Source: AP-15 sp963703855 (GTDB taxonomy: Bacteria > Pseudomonadota > Alphaproteobacteria > ATCC43930 > CGMCC-115725). Taken from it: a stretch of 64,000 nucleotides of DNA. The notes under the pieces are model-generated. The model worked only from the letters and a program-made list of their open reading frames with translations. It was not told the DNA's origin and made no database searches. The stretch covers positions 614,945 through 678,944 of the forward strand of contig CAVPFW010000015.1 of assembly GCA_963703855.1 (NCBI GenBank), read 5' to 3'. Below, piece after piece: positions 8,208-16,604 of this stretch. Each line of letters starts with the position of its first letter. Position 1 is the first letter of the stretch. A program made the translations under genes and the position numbers.

Positions 8208-8603
8208 CTACAATTGCGCGACGCCGGCGCGGGCGCAGTCTTCGTCCTGCTGGCTGGTGCCACCGCTGACCCCGCAGGCGCCCTCGACGACGCCATTGCG
8301 TATGATCGGAACCGCTCCCTGGGCCATGATCATGTGGCCGCCCTCCGCCGCCGCAAGCCCGCGCAGTGCTGGCATGTCGGCACGCTCCGCCATTTCGCCG
8401 CTGGGGCGGCCGAATGCCGCCGAGACGACGGCCTTGCCTTGGGCCGCATAAGCGCTCGCCCACATCGTGTTGTCCATGCGCTGCAATGCGATCGGCCGGC
8501 CGCCGGGATCACAGATCGCGGCGCTGATCTTGATGTTCAGCTCCTGTGCTTTTGCCAGGGTGACCCGCAGGATGCGATTGGCTTCTTCCAAGGTGAGACC
8601 CAT
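8208..8603 (-). CDS. GlcG/HbpS family heme-binding-like protein (DUF336)
   Basis: A 131-residue cytoplasmic protein starting at the ATG at 8603, which is preceded by GGAGG at a good distance. It has the complete GlcG/HbpS pattern: LTLEEANRILRVTLAKAQEL, then ISAAICDPGGRPIALQRMD, AKGQGKAVVSAAFGRPS-type central region and the closing IIRNGVVEGACGVSGGT with QDEDCARAG. Members bind heme or small organic ligands, or sit beside glycolate and propanediol pathways as accessory proteins; no such pathway is next to it here. A second, exported member of the family lies at 31.45-31.99 kb. Neighbours are gene fragments, so its role is not revealed by context. Confidence 0.85.
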   Translation of the reverse strand: MGLTLEEANRILRVTLAKAQELNIKISAAICDPGGRPIALQRMDNTMWASAYAAQGKAVVSAAFGRPSGEMAERADMPALRGLAAAEGGHMIMAQGAVPIIRNGVVEGACGVSGGTSQQDEDCARAGVAQL

Positions 8604-8646
8604 CGATTGTTTCCTCCGCCTGGGACGTTGATGTTCCCCCGCCGGC

Positions 8647-8889
8647 GTGACTATAGCGCAGCTCGGCATCGAGCACCTCTCCCTGTTCGGCTCAACCGCG
8701 CGGGGCGGGGCGAGAGAGGAATTGGATATTGACCTGTTCTTCGACTACAAAAGGCAAAAGGGGAAAGTCGGCCTGTTTGATCTGGTGGACGTGAAGGAGC
8801 CTTCGCGGTCATCATCGACGATAACGCGCGCCTTCTGCCAGCTTTCTGCCGCTGCCAGACTTCGCCCTACCGCCTGTTCCGCCGTATGA
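8647..8889 (+). pseudogene. MNT-type nucleotidyltransferase domain, truncated
   Basis: The frame starts with a GTG and reads LGIEHLSLFGSTARGGARE, then LDIDLFFDYKRQKGKVGLFD. The G-S-T-A-R-G...D-I-D-L motif is the minimal nucleotidyltransferase (MntA-like) active site, usually the antitoxin partner of a HEPN toxin. About 30 residues after the second aspartate the sequence turns into unrelated frame and stops; the rest of the domain and any HEPN partner are absent. It starts 44 bases from the divergent GlcG-like gene. Confidence 0.6.
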
Positions 8890-8989
8890 GCGATACCAGG
8901 CATTGTTCATATGACGGCTGCGCCCGATAGCCCACACCGGCGCGCTGCGCTGATGGAGGCGGCTGGAGCCGCCGGCTTACACAAGCTAA

Positions 8990-9570
8990 CCAGCCGGGTT
9001 TTTTGGTTAGGCAGCGAGCAGGCAACTTATGGCGATCGTTTCCAGACGTCGCGGGGCAGGAACATCGTCGCGGCCGCGCCGGTAGGCAAGCCAGTCCGCA
9101 GGTGCCGAAGCTGACGATCCACGCGGCCAGCTGCGATATCCCGCCGAACTGATCGAGCGTGACGCCGAACAGGAGCGCGCCGAGGAATGCGGCGCCAAAG
9201 CCGATGCAGGAATACAGCCCGATCGTCTCCCCCCTGTGCCGGGGAGTGGCGACTGCGAGGAGCCCGAAGTGAGATTCGAAAAATTGCCCTGCACGATGAA
9301 GCCGCCAATTACGGAGAGTCCGAGCACGGTGATGTAAGGCAGCATCGCGGTGAAGCCTAACAGACCGCCCGCCAGCGCCGAGAGCAGGAACACAAGGGTA
9401 GCGATGGTCCGCAAGCCGTAACGGATCGACAGCTCGTTGCCGATGAGGCCTGCAGGGACGCCGAGGAAGCTGATCAGCGCACCGACGACCGGGATAATCC
9501 ACGCGTGCGCAGCGACACCGGCCTGATCGCCCGCGCAAACAGTGAGGAAGACGACAATCGACTGCCGCAA
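8990..9570 (-). pseudogene. MFS transporter fragment, frameshifted
   Basis: Three minus-strand frames in turn give membrane-protein sequence: IIPVVGALISFLGVPAGLIG and LGLSVIGGFIVQGNFSNL first, then TPRHRGETIGLYSCIGFGAA and LLFGVTLDQFGG in a second frame, then GAAATMFLPRDVWKR in a third. Together they are the last five or six helices of an MFS carrier (R-H-R-G-x-x-I-G-L-Y-S is the loop-before-helix motif). The N-terminal half is missing and at least two frameshifts are present. On its upstream side the sequence changes into a TPR fragment on the other strand. Confidence 0.6.
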
Positions 9571-9629
9571 GCCGAGCCGGTTGCGATCACGCCGACACGG
9601 ATCTCCTCGAGGTCGGCGTCCGTCAAATC

Positions 9630-9720
9630 TCGGAGTCTTCTACCGCGACACCGGCCGCCTCGCCGACGCCGACAAGGCCTTCAGCGAGGCGCTGACCATC
9701 TACCGCGAGACATCACCGCC
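9630..9720 (+). pseudogene. Tetratricopeptide repeat fragment
   Basis: One repeat unit is legible: NLGVFYRDTGRLADADKAFS followed by EALTIYRE, the TPR consensus (N-L-G-x-x-Y...G-R...A-x-x-x-F-x-x-A-L-x-I-Y-R-E). Sequence on either side in this frame is not repeat-like, so only a scrap of a kinesin-light-chain-like TPR protein remains. Confidence 0.55.
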
Positions 9721-9880
9721 GCGTTCCGCAGCTTCCGCACCGCGTACCCCATGCCACCCTGAGCCGGCCAGGCCGCCCTCACCGCTCACTCACCCACCCA
9801 CCGCAACAACGAGGATCCATTGTCGGATGCCGACTTACGGGCAAAGATCAGCCGAGAGCCCGGGACAGCGTCTCCCAGCC

Positions 9881-10780
9881 TCAGTCTGGAAGATACATCT
9901 CCTCCATGGAGCGCAGACGCGGCTCGTCCAGAATGCGGCCATTACTGGCGACGCCCCAGGGACTCTGAGCCGCCTGGGCACGGAGCGCATCCACGGCCAA
10001 TGTGCCGCGCTGCTGAAAATCACTCAAGAAATCCCAGTTAGCCTGCAAGCCTGCCATGGTGGTCAGCGCGGGGAACCAGGCCGCGGCGGCCCCGGCATCC
10101 TGCTGCGCCTGTAAGGAGGGATACGGCGACAGGTGGGCGGGAATGAGGGGGACGACGGGCCCGGGAATGAGGCGGATCGCCTCTTGAATTTCTTCCCAGG
10201 TGCGCAAGCCATTGGGGCAGATGACATCGACCTGCGCTTCGGCTTTGTAGGCCTGGCAGCGTTCAATAATCTCCGCAAAGCTGGCGCCCGGCACGCCGCC
10301 GAGATCGCACCGGGCCATGATCACGAAGTCCGGGTCGAGAGCCTGTTTGGCATCCATCGCCGCCCGGAGCTTTCCGACCATCTCCTGAATCGAGATACAG
10401 CGGCGCCGGCGGCCGGATTTCGGCGGAAACGTCTGGTCTTCAATGTGGGCGCCAGCGATGCCCGCCTGAATGTATTCCCGCACGGTGTAATGCGTACTGA
10501 TGGCATCACCGTAGCCTGTGTCGGCATCCGCGAAGACCGGGATCTGCACGGTCAGGACAATTTTCCGGGCGTTGTCCACCATGTCGCGCATACTGGTCCC
10601 GGAGTCGGGCCAGCCCAGTTGGTGCGCCGAGGTATTGCCCCCGGACATGTAGAAGGCGTCATAGCCCAGCGCTTCCGCCATCTTCGCACCAATGGGATTG
10701 ATCCCGCCCGCTAAGACAAATAATGCGGGCCGTTGAAACAGGGTCTTCAGTCGGGCCGTCATACGTTGACGCTCTGGCAT
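9881..10780 (-). CDS. PEP mutase / isocitrate lyase superfamily enzyme (oxaloacetate decarboxylase or 2-methylisocitrate lyase-like)
   Basis: A 299-residue TIM-barrel enzyme. The ATG at 10780 has GAGGAG eight bases upstream. Core motifs: FVLAGGINPIGAKMAEALGY at the N-terminus, YMSGG (residues about 44-48), the Mg2+-binding DADTGYGD, HIEDQ, and IMARCD. The catalytic K-K-C-G-H loop of true isocitrate and methylisocitrate lyases is replaced by PPKSGRRRRC, which argues against lyase activity on isocitrate and for the oxaloacetate decarboxylase or phosphonopyruvate hydrolase-like branch. The substrate should be an alpha-oxo dicarboxylate or a phosphonate. A cupin gene lies upstream on the same strand, 177 bases away, and may be related in function. 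Superfamily certain; reaction not. Confidence 0.85.
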   Translation of the reverse strand: MPERQRMTARLKTLFQRPALFVLAGGINPIGAKMAEALGYDAFYMSGGNTSAHQLGWPDSGTSMRDMVDNARKIVLTVQIPVFADADTGYGDAISTHYTVREYIQAGIAGAHIEDQTFPPKSGRRRRCISIQEMVGKLRAAMDAKQALDPDFVIMARCDLGGVPGASFAEIIERCQAYKAEAQVDVICPNGLRTWEEIQEAIRLIPGPVVPLIPAHLSPYPSLQAQQDAGAAAAWFPALTTMAGLQANWDFLSDFQQRGTLAVDALRAQAAQSPWGVASNGRILDEPRLRSMEEMYLPD

Positions 10781-10957
10781 ACGCAGTCTCCTCGTGTGTG
10801 ACCGAACCGTCCTGGCGTCGCGGGGTGCGTCATGGTGCCGGGCAGCCAGCCGGCGCCTCCCCGGCTCATGCCAAGATGCCTCGCGGTGCCTCAGAGCAAC
10901 ACAGTGGCCGAAGCGCCATGGAGTGTCCTCATACGTGGATGGGGGCCAGGACCCGCG

Positions 10958-11293
10958 TTAGGCGCCCACCGGCACAGTGGCACTGATGCGGGGAACTCCC
11001 ACCGAGCGCGTCGTGTGGCCCTGGCCTGTGAGGTCGTCGGCGAGGACCACATCACCCGGTCCAAAACGGCGCGTGGTGCCATCGCCGATCCCGATTTCCA
11101 TCTGCCCCACGAGAATAAAAATGTATTGTCGCCGGGGCGCGGTGTGCCAATCGCTCCAATAGTCCGCAGGGAAACAGCGGAACACGAGGTTGGCACCCGC
11201 CTGAAGCGCAACGTTGTGGCTCTCCTCGGCCGGCAGAGGGAGATCTTCAAAATGGGTCTGGCCGTCGTGGCCCGTATATATCCGTACGATCAT
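10958..11293 (-). CDS. Cupin domain protein
   Basis: A 111-residue single-domain cupin starting at the ATG at 11293, which follows GGAAGGAG. The two cupin motifs are visible: DWHTAPRRQYIFILVGQMEI (H, then conserved G) and RRFGPGDVVLADDLTGQGH (G-P-G-D...H). Such small cupins bind a metal and either isomerise or cleave small oxygenated substrates or act as ligand sensors. The start overlaps the stop of the upstream reading frame by ATGA, so the two are translationally coupled. The PEP mutase-like gene follows on the same strand, so a small catabolic operon is possible. Confidence 0.8.
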   Translation of the reverse strand: MIVRIYTGHDGQTHFEDLPLPAEESHNVALQAGANLVFRCFPADYWSDWHTAPRRQYIFILVGQMEIGIGDGTTRRFGPGDVVLADDLTGQGHTTRSVGVPRISATVPVGA

Positions 11294-11508
11294 GCGCGTG
11301 CTCCTTCCCACAGAGAGATCATCGTGCACGCAAAGGCGTACTCCGCGTCATCGCCGGCGACGAAACCTCTGGCATCCTTGCTCCGCACGCTTCCACCGGA
11401 CAAGTCGGTGGCGAACGGGATATCCAGCAAGGTAACGGCTTCTTCGAGTGCATGTAAACAACCCGCGGGGCCGCGCCGCATGGCTGACACGCTTGGTCGT
11501 CTTATCAA
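11290..11508 (-). CDS. Short protein or gene tail coupled to the cupin gene, unrecognised
   Basis: This frame ends in a TGA that overlaps the cupin start (ATGA), which is good evidence that its 3' end is real coding sequence. The last 55 residues look like ordered protein (LEEAVTLLDIPFATDLSGG, then VAGDDAEYAFACTMISLWEG). I do not recognise a family. The first 20 residues are basic and may not be genuine, so this may be the tail of a longer gene cut off near 11500. Confidence 0.4.
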   Translation of the reverse strand: MIRRPSVSAMRRGPAGCLHALEEAVTLLDIPFATDLSGGSVRSKDARGFVAGDDAEYAFACTMISLWEGARA

Positions 11509-11520
11509 CTCTCACGTCAT

Positions 11521-11825
11521 CGGTGTGCGCGCCTCAACGCGATTCAGGGACGCCTTCGTAAACGCGGGCTCCAGGTTTCCGGCGTAGCCGCTCACCCGGC
11601 TGGCGATACCCACCTCGGCCAATTCCTGATCACGCTTGGCCCGCCCGTCATCGCCGCAGTCGCCGCCGTTGCGGGTGCGTGGGTCCAAGCCCGGTACGGG
11701 AGAAGGGTGAGGCTGAAATTCGGCGGCGTGGAAGCGGAAGGGCGAACCCCCGCAGAAATTGAAGAGCTCTGAAGCGCGTTGCCGAGTTTCGGGATAGCAA
11801 GCCAAAGGGTACCGAGGACCCATGA
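11521..11825 (+). pseudogene. EACC1-like conflict-system component, remnant with a frameshift
   Basis: A plus-strand frame without a start codon reads LGQFLITLGPPVIAAVAAVA, GAWVQARYGRRVRLKFGGVE and EAEGRTPAEIEEL before a TGA. Adding one base at about 11772 lets the text run on as LKRVAEFRDSKPKGTEDP. A single hydrophobic helix followed by R-x-x-x-K/R-V-R-L-K-x-G...V-E-x-E-x-R-T-P-E-E-I-E-x-L-L is how I remember effector-associated constant component 1 proteins, small membrane-anchored parts of predicted bacterial conflict systems. The caspase or other effector that should be linked is not present nearby. Confidence 0.45.
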
Positions 11826-12255
11826 AATCAGCTCGTTCCTTTCGTTCCGTCGCCTGCACTCCCGGCGCTCGATCGCGATATCAGTGCCGCGCTGCACGGC
11901 GGACCCGCCACAATCCCCATAGCCGATCCCGGCATCCCGCGGCTTAGTTCGATCCGGCTTCAATGAGATCGCGCCTTTTCACCCGCGCCTGCACGGCGGG
12001 CGCCATACCGCGCGACCTCACAGAACCCTCCCGATTATCACGTGGAGAAACCTGATCGTCGGCAGCGCTACGCGGATGGCTTGGAGCCTTGCAGGGAACC
12101 CTGCTGCACCGCACAACGTTTTAGGGGCTCGCGGCGTGGTCCAAGGGTTTGAACGTCTCTGCCATCTTCGCTCCGCTGAAATAGAAAGCCGACATGACAC
12201 GAACCACCCGCCTTGGCGCGCTCGCCCAACCGCCAGCCCGAACAGGGGCTCGGCG
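11826..12255. other. No gene recognised
   Basis: About 430 bases between the EACC1-like remnant and the likely GTG start of the alpha/beta hydrolase. The hydrolase frame stays open back to 12076, but residues before the GTG lack hydrolase character. Confidence 0.35.
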
Positions 12256-13230
12256 GTGAGGTCAAGCCAGATTTTCGGCCTCGGGGCCGCTGTGCTGGCG
12301 GCCGCCGCATTGACCAATCACGCGCTCGCGCGACGGGCCGAACGCAGGAACCCGCCGGAAGGGAAATTCATCACCGTTGACGGGGTTCGCCTGCACTACA
12401 TCGAACGCGGCATGGGGCCGATCATCGTGCTGCTGCACGGCAACGGGACAATGGCCCGGGATTTCGAGCTGAGCGGCATCCTCGATCTCCTCGCCAAAGA
12501 TTACCGGGTCATCGCCTTCGACCGGCCCGGCTTCGGGTTTAGCGAGCGGCCACGCGGCCGGATCTGGACCGCGGAGGCGCAAGCCGCGCTGCTGCACGAG
12601 GCGCTCCTCAGGCTCGATGCGCGGCGGCCCGTTATCGTCGGCCATTCCTGGGGGACGCTTGTCGCTCTCGCTTTGGCGCTGCGCGAGCCGGCGGATACGG
12701 CGGGGCTGGTGCTGCTGTCCGGCTATTACTTTCCGAGCGTCCGCGCGGATGCGGCACTGGGGTCCTGGCCGGCCGTGCCGGTGCTCGGCGACATCCTACG
12801 GCACACGATTTCGCCCCTTCTCGGTCGGCTGATGGCACCGGTCGTATACCGTAAACTGTTCGCGCCCTCGCCGGTTTCCCGGCGTTTTGCGAACGAATTC
12901 CCGCTCGAGCTCGCGGTACGCCCGTCGCAGATCCGGGCCAGCGCCGCGGAGACCGCCATGATGATCCCCGCCGCGGCGAGCGTGGCTGGGCACTATCCCG
13001 AATTATCAATTCCAGTCGCGATTGTGGCTGGGCTCGGCGACAAGATTGTGGACTGCGACGGCCAAGCCGGGCGCCTGGGCGCAGAATTGCCGCAAAGCAC
13101 GCTATGCAAACTGCCCGATGCCGGGCACATGATCCATCATATCGTCCCCGAGCAGGTAGCCGCGGTCATCCTGGACGTCGCCCGGGCAGCCTTCGGGCGC
13201 GACCGGGAGGAGGTAACGGCTGACGCATAG
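12256..13230 (+). CDS. Alpha/beta hydrolase, membrane-anchored
   Basis: The GTG at 12256 is preferred because it begins just before a hydrophobic anchor (FGLGAAVLAAAALTNHALA); the frame runs open for another 60 codons upstream but that stretch looks like non-coding. The 324-residue product has the hydrolase fold: VRLHYIERG, oxyanion loop LLHGNGTM, DRPGFGFSERP, nucleophile elbow VGHSWG (S131), an acid candidate in GLGDKIVD and the catalytic histidine in DAGHMIHH near residue 296. The order matches epoxide hydrolase/haloperoxidase-type esterases. The N-terminal anchor suggests it acts at the membrane or in the periplasm. Substrate unknown. It stands alone. Confidence 0.85.
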   Translation: MRSSQIFGLGAAVLAAAALTNHALARRAERRNPPEGKFITVDGVRLHYIERGMGPIIVLLHGNGTMARDFELSGILDLLAKDYRVIAFDRPGFGFSERPRGRIWTAEAQAALLHEALLRLDARRPVIVGHSWGTLVALALALREPADTAGLVLLSGYYFPSVRADAALGSWPAVPVLGDILRHTISPLLGRLMAPVVYRKLFAPSPVSRRFANEFPLELAVRPSQIRASAAETAMMIPAAASVAGHYPELSIPVAIVAGLGDKIVDCDGQAGRLGAELPQSTLCKLPDAGHMIHHIVPEQVAAVILDVARAAFGRDREEVTADA

Positions 13231-13314
13231 CCGCCCGCGGGAACAAGCCCTCCCGGCGCGAGGTAGTAATTGCCGTCCTTCGGAGGCCGCCGGAGCAACG
13301 CGGGCCGGATCGCG

Positions 13315-13683
13315 TCAGGCTCTCCGGAGAATGCGCTCGATGTCGTCGACCGCAGCCCCATAGACCTCGGCGACTTGGGAAACCGTCATTCCGTATTTCG
13401 CCAAGGTGCGGATGCGCGCAAATTGCGCCCAGGGAATCGCGCGCCTCGGCTGCAGCTCGGGTGCGACTGGAGGTTCGCGCTCCTCGTGACGGACTGGCGC
13501 CGTCCGCGAGATTCCCAGCACGCGCGGTCTCCGCACCGATGGGTCGGTTGCCGGAGGGTCCGAAAGTGATTGTTCGGTGACCTGCCGTTTCGGGGTGAAA
13601 AGCGCCTCGGCCGCTTGACGCGCTCTGGTGATCCGCCCGCGATCATCGCCGCGAGGGTTCGGTTGTTGCTGTCGGCTAAGCAA
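13315..13683 (-). CDS. Small conserved hypothetical protein with a C-terminal helix-turn-helix
   Basis: A 122-residue protein with a basic, proline-rich first half (RRPRVLGISRTAPVR) and an ordered ending: AIPWAQFARIRTLAKYGMTV, then SQVAEVYGAAVDDIERILRR. The ending is like the short HTH of resolvases and sigma factors (G-M-T-V-x-Q-V-A-x-x-Y-G-V...I-x-R-I-L). I recall near-identical small proteins in Bradyrhizobium-like genomes, annotated as hypothetical. It lies immediately outside the left end of the ISNCY element. Probable DNA-binding regulator; targets unknown. Confidence 0.5.
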   Translation of the reverse strand: MLSRQQQPNPRGDDRGRITRARQAAEALFTPKRQVTEQSLSDPPATDPSVRRPRVLGISRTAPVRHEEREPPVAPELQPRRAIPWAQFARIRTLAKYGMTVSQVAEVYGAAVDDIERILRRA

Positions 13684-13998
13684 GAGCTGCTCCGAACGGT
13701 TGATCCACTCGCGATATCGAAAGCGGATTCGTTAATTTTGACAAGCTCGACTTGGGAAGCCGGGAGCGTATCCGCAAGCTCGCCCTGTGCCTCAGCCCGC
13801 ACCGCTCATGTATCCACCGGATAAAGATGTCACCGTCTGTGCCATTTAGACATGTCACTGTCGCGGGTTCGGGCGGCGGGCGGGCGCGGAGCCCTCGGCG
13901 CAGCGCAGCGCCCGACCGGCGCCCGTCGCACCAGAGCTCGAAACCGCACCGGTTGTTGTTACCGAGCGGGCGCCAGCACGCTCGGCTCGTAGAAAGGT

Positions 13999-15332
13999 TC
14001 AACCGACTTTAAACAGACGGGCGTCGCGCTGATCGCGGCGGCGCGGCGCTCTTTGGCTGCGATGTTGCGGTCCGCGGCGCAGCTGCTCGTCGCGAATCAT
14101 CGCCAGGATCGGGCCCAGCCGCTTGTTGTCGGCAATCGCGCCCTGATCCACCTGCCGCAGCTTGTCGAAGGTGCGGTAGGCCAACTCGATGCCCCGGTAA
14201 CGGATCGACAGCCGGCCATCGGGATGGTCGATCACCGTCACCCGCTTGCCGATCGCCGCTTTGGCCTGGTCGCTCGGTTCGAGGATGAAGAGCACTTTGT
14301 CGTACTGGAGGGTCAGCGCCTGCGAGAGGGTGCGCTCCTCCTTCCAGGCCAAGGCGTCGTCGAGATCGTCGCCGGCGCGCAATGGCCGATGCAGGTCTTT
14401 GGCGTTCGCCGGCGGCTTCCCAAAGCGGATGTTGTAATCGGCCATGAACCGCGGAAGCAGGGCGTTGCCTTCGGCCAGGGTGCGCACCCCGGCCAGCCGC
14501 AATTCCTTGACCAGCCGGTCCTGCAAGAGCCTGCCCCTGCGAAGGCGGGGGTCTTGTGCGCGCGCTCGACCCGACCCTTCGCCGGGCTCGAATTGGCGCA
14601 GATGATGTCGATGTTGAGCGCGTGCACCGCCCGGCCGAACTGGGTCATGCCGTCACCGCCCAGCGCCCCCGCATGGTTGACCCGGTACACGCCATGCTTG
14701 TCGCTGTAGAAGGCAATCGGCTTGCCCCAGGCCTCCAGATAGGTTCGGGCCGCATGGAAATAAGCGAAGGTCGACCCGCTCTCGACAAACTGCAGAATGC
14801 ATCAGTCGGCTGGTCGCGTCGTCGACAAACACCAGCAAGGTGCTTGCGGCCCGCGATCCTCGAACCACCAGTGCTAGCAGCCGTCGATCTGCACCAGCTC
14901 GCCGACACACTCGCGCCGATGGCGTGGCTGATGAACCTGCTTGCGCCGCTGCTTGCGGTCGGCCCAAATCCCGCCCTCGGTCATCCACAGCCGCAGGGTC
15001 TCACGTCCGAGCGCGATATCGTGAACCTCGCGCAGCTTCTCCGCCGCCAGGGTCGGGCCAAAATCCCAATACCGCTCGCGAATGATCGACAGCGCCGTGC
15101 TGCGAACCGCCTCAGCCTTGCGCCGGTTGCTCGGACGACCACGCCGCTGCGAGATCAGGCCCGTCGGACCCTCGGTCCGGTACGCCTTCAACAGCCGGAA
15201 CACCTGACGCCGCTCGAGCCCCAGCAGCTGCGCCGCCGCCGCGCTCGTCAACCGCCGATGATCCAAATCCCGCAGCACCTCGAGCCGCCCAAGCTCCCCA
15301 TCGCTCATCAGCCGAACCGTCACCCCAGACAC
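13999..15332 (-). pseudogene. ISNCY-family transposase, multiply disrupted
   Basis: The full protein would be about 440 residues and can be reassembled from four frames: LGRLEVLRDLDHRRLTSAAA and LGLERRQVFRLLKAYRTEGP (HTH), VGELVQIDGC then an in-frame TAG at 14874-14876 where the family has glutamate before HWWFED, LLVFVDDATSRLMH in a shifted frame, MYRVNHAGALGGDGMTQFGR in another, and DRLVKELRLAGVRTLAEGNA with the C-terminal HRPLRAGDDLDDALAWKEE in the last. The D-D-E residues are spread over different frames, so the element cannot move by itself. A palindromic repeat has inserted between AHKT and QDRL. Confidence 0.8.
14526..14553. repeat. Palindromic repeat inserted in the ISNCY transposase gene
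   Basis: The sequence CCTGCCCCTGCGAAGGCGGG with the following GG forms a short stem and interrupts the transposase text between codons that are adjacent in the family. It resembles the CCCCCGC...GCGGGGG palindromes in the intergenic cluster at 38.3 kb, suggesting a dispersed repeat that lands in inactive DNA. Confidence 0.45.
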
Positions 15333-15616
15333 CCCCCGAAAAACCTCCGGGGAGTGTCATCTCTAATTGGCACAGGGGTGACATTTTGATCCGGCGCCTA
15401 CAGTCACTTGCCGCATAAGACGCATTATGGCAACCGTTTAGAAGTCCTCGCGAAGTCGCTGTCTCAACCTTTCAGTCCTCGGGTAACGATTTCTCGTTTT
15501 GACTTGGTTTCAGCGGGGCCATGTGGGGCGGTGAATACTCGCTCGGCCGGAAATTACCAGCCTTTACCGCGACACAAGATATTGACGGGATCAGAAAGCC
15601 GGTGCCGACCGGCGGC

Positions 15617-16555
15617 TCAGCCCGGGCGGCCGAGCAATGCCGTCAGCTCGCGCCACTCGCGGGCGGAGAGGCCGCTCTCTTCGGGCGTGACCGTCTCGCC
15701 GGCGAGCATCCGGCGGATTACGGCGAGCCCCTTCGCGGAGATCGTCGCGGCATTCATCCGGTATTCGAGAAAGGCCGCGTGGGTCAGCGGGACCCAGCGC
15801 TTCAGGGTATCGAGCATCGCCTCGGCATAGGCGCGGATTTCGTACTGGGCATGCGGGTCGGCGCGCAACGACAGGAAATGCAACAGGTTGTGCAGATCGG
15901 TCTTCCAGTACCATTGGGTATAAAAGCCCAGGGTCAGGCTGATGCGGGCGAGCTCGCGCGCGAGGCCGGGTCGGTCGGGGTCGATTGCGGCGCCCGAGGC
16001 GTCCTCATTCAGCAGCTCGGCATAGCCGGCATACGAATGCTCGGCATCGGCGCGCAGCAGCTCGAGAACCCGCGAGGCCGCCGACCCTTCCAGCGCCGCG
16101 CCGCGCCCCTGGCGGTTCGCCGTCGCCTGGGCCGCGAGATGTTCGGGCGCCGGGAGGTAGAATTCGTTGTCGAGGATCGAGTAGCGCGCCGAGTATTCGT
16201 TGACGTTGGCGGTGCGATGCCTGATCCACTGCCGCGCGACAAAGATCGGCAGCTTGACGTGGTACTTGATCTCGCACATCTCGAACGGGGTCGTATGGCG
16301 ATGCCGCATCAGATAGTTGATCAGCCCCTGGTCCTCGCTGACCCGGCGGGTGCCGCGCCCGTATGACACCCGCGCCGCCTGCACGATCGCCGCATCGTCG
16401 CCCATGTAGTCGACGACCCGGACAAACCCGTGGTCGAGCACCGGCAGCGGCTGGTAGAGGATCTCCTCGAGCGCCGGCACGGTCGCCCGCCGCGTCGGCC
16501 GCTCCCCCTCCCTTTGCGCCGCGATCTCCGCCCGTTGCTGCTGTGTCAGCTGCAT
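15617..16555 (-). CDS. thyX: FAD-dependent thymidylate synthase ThyX
   Basis: The product makes dTMP from dUMP with methylenetetrahydrofolate and reduced FAD. The ATG at 16555 is chosen because GGGAG lies just upstream and the preceding codons do not look like ThyX; this gives 312 residues. The ThyX motif is complete: QWIRHRTANVNEYSARYS at about 109-126 (R-H-R-x(7)-S form), preceded by the folate/dUMP-binding RHRHTTPFEM (84-93) and followed by GFYTQWYWKTDLHNLLHFL, then YAEAM and the C-terminal AFLEYR. The 230s region ending in a short tail is usual for alphaproteobacterial ThyX. Next gene is pqiC on the same strand, 49 bases away. No thyA is seen in the window. Confidence 0.95.
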   Translation of the reverse strand: MQLTQQQRAEIAAQREGERPTRRATVPALEEILYQPLPVLDHGFVRVVDYMGDDAAIVQAARVSYGRGTRRVSEDQGLINYLMRHRHTTPFEMCEIKYHVKLPIFVARQWIRHRTANVNEYSARYSILDNEFYLPAPEHLAAQATANRQGRGAALEGSAASRVLELLRADAEHSYAGYAELLNEDASGAAIDPDRPGLARELARISLTLGFYTQWYWKTDLHNLLHFLSLRADPHAQYEIRAYAEAMLDTLKRWVPLTHAAFLEYRMNAATISAKGLAVIRRMLAGETVTPEESGLSAREWRELTALLGRPG

Positions 16556-16604
16556 CCTCGTCTCCCTGATCGACGCCGAGATTACGCGGGCAGGCTTCTC
16601 GCGA

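Larger units (their letters stand above)
13826..15388 (-). mobile_element. ISNCY-family insertion sequence, decayed
   Basis: The ends carry matching inverted repeats: the left end reads ATGTCACCGTCTGTGCCA and then TTTAGACATGTCACT, and the right end on the opposite strand reads ATGTCACCCCTGTGCCA and TTAGAGATGACACT. Between them lies a single transposase gene on the minus strand, broken in several places. Length is about 1.56 kb. No clear target duplication could be read. Confidence 0.7.

Noticed and set aside
8867..9538. A 223-codon minus-strand frame as an intact gene
   Set aside because: Only a middle part resembles an MFS carrier; both ends are in other frames, so it is counted as part of the frameshifted MFS fragment.
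12076..12255. Upstream extension of the alpha/beta hydrolase to the ATG at 12076
   Set aside because: The additional 60 residues show no hydrolase or signal-peptide pattern, and the hydrophobic anchor starts right after the GTG at 12256.
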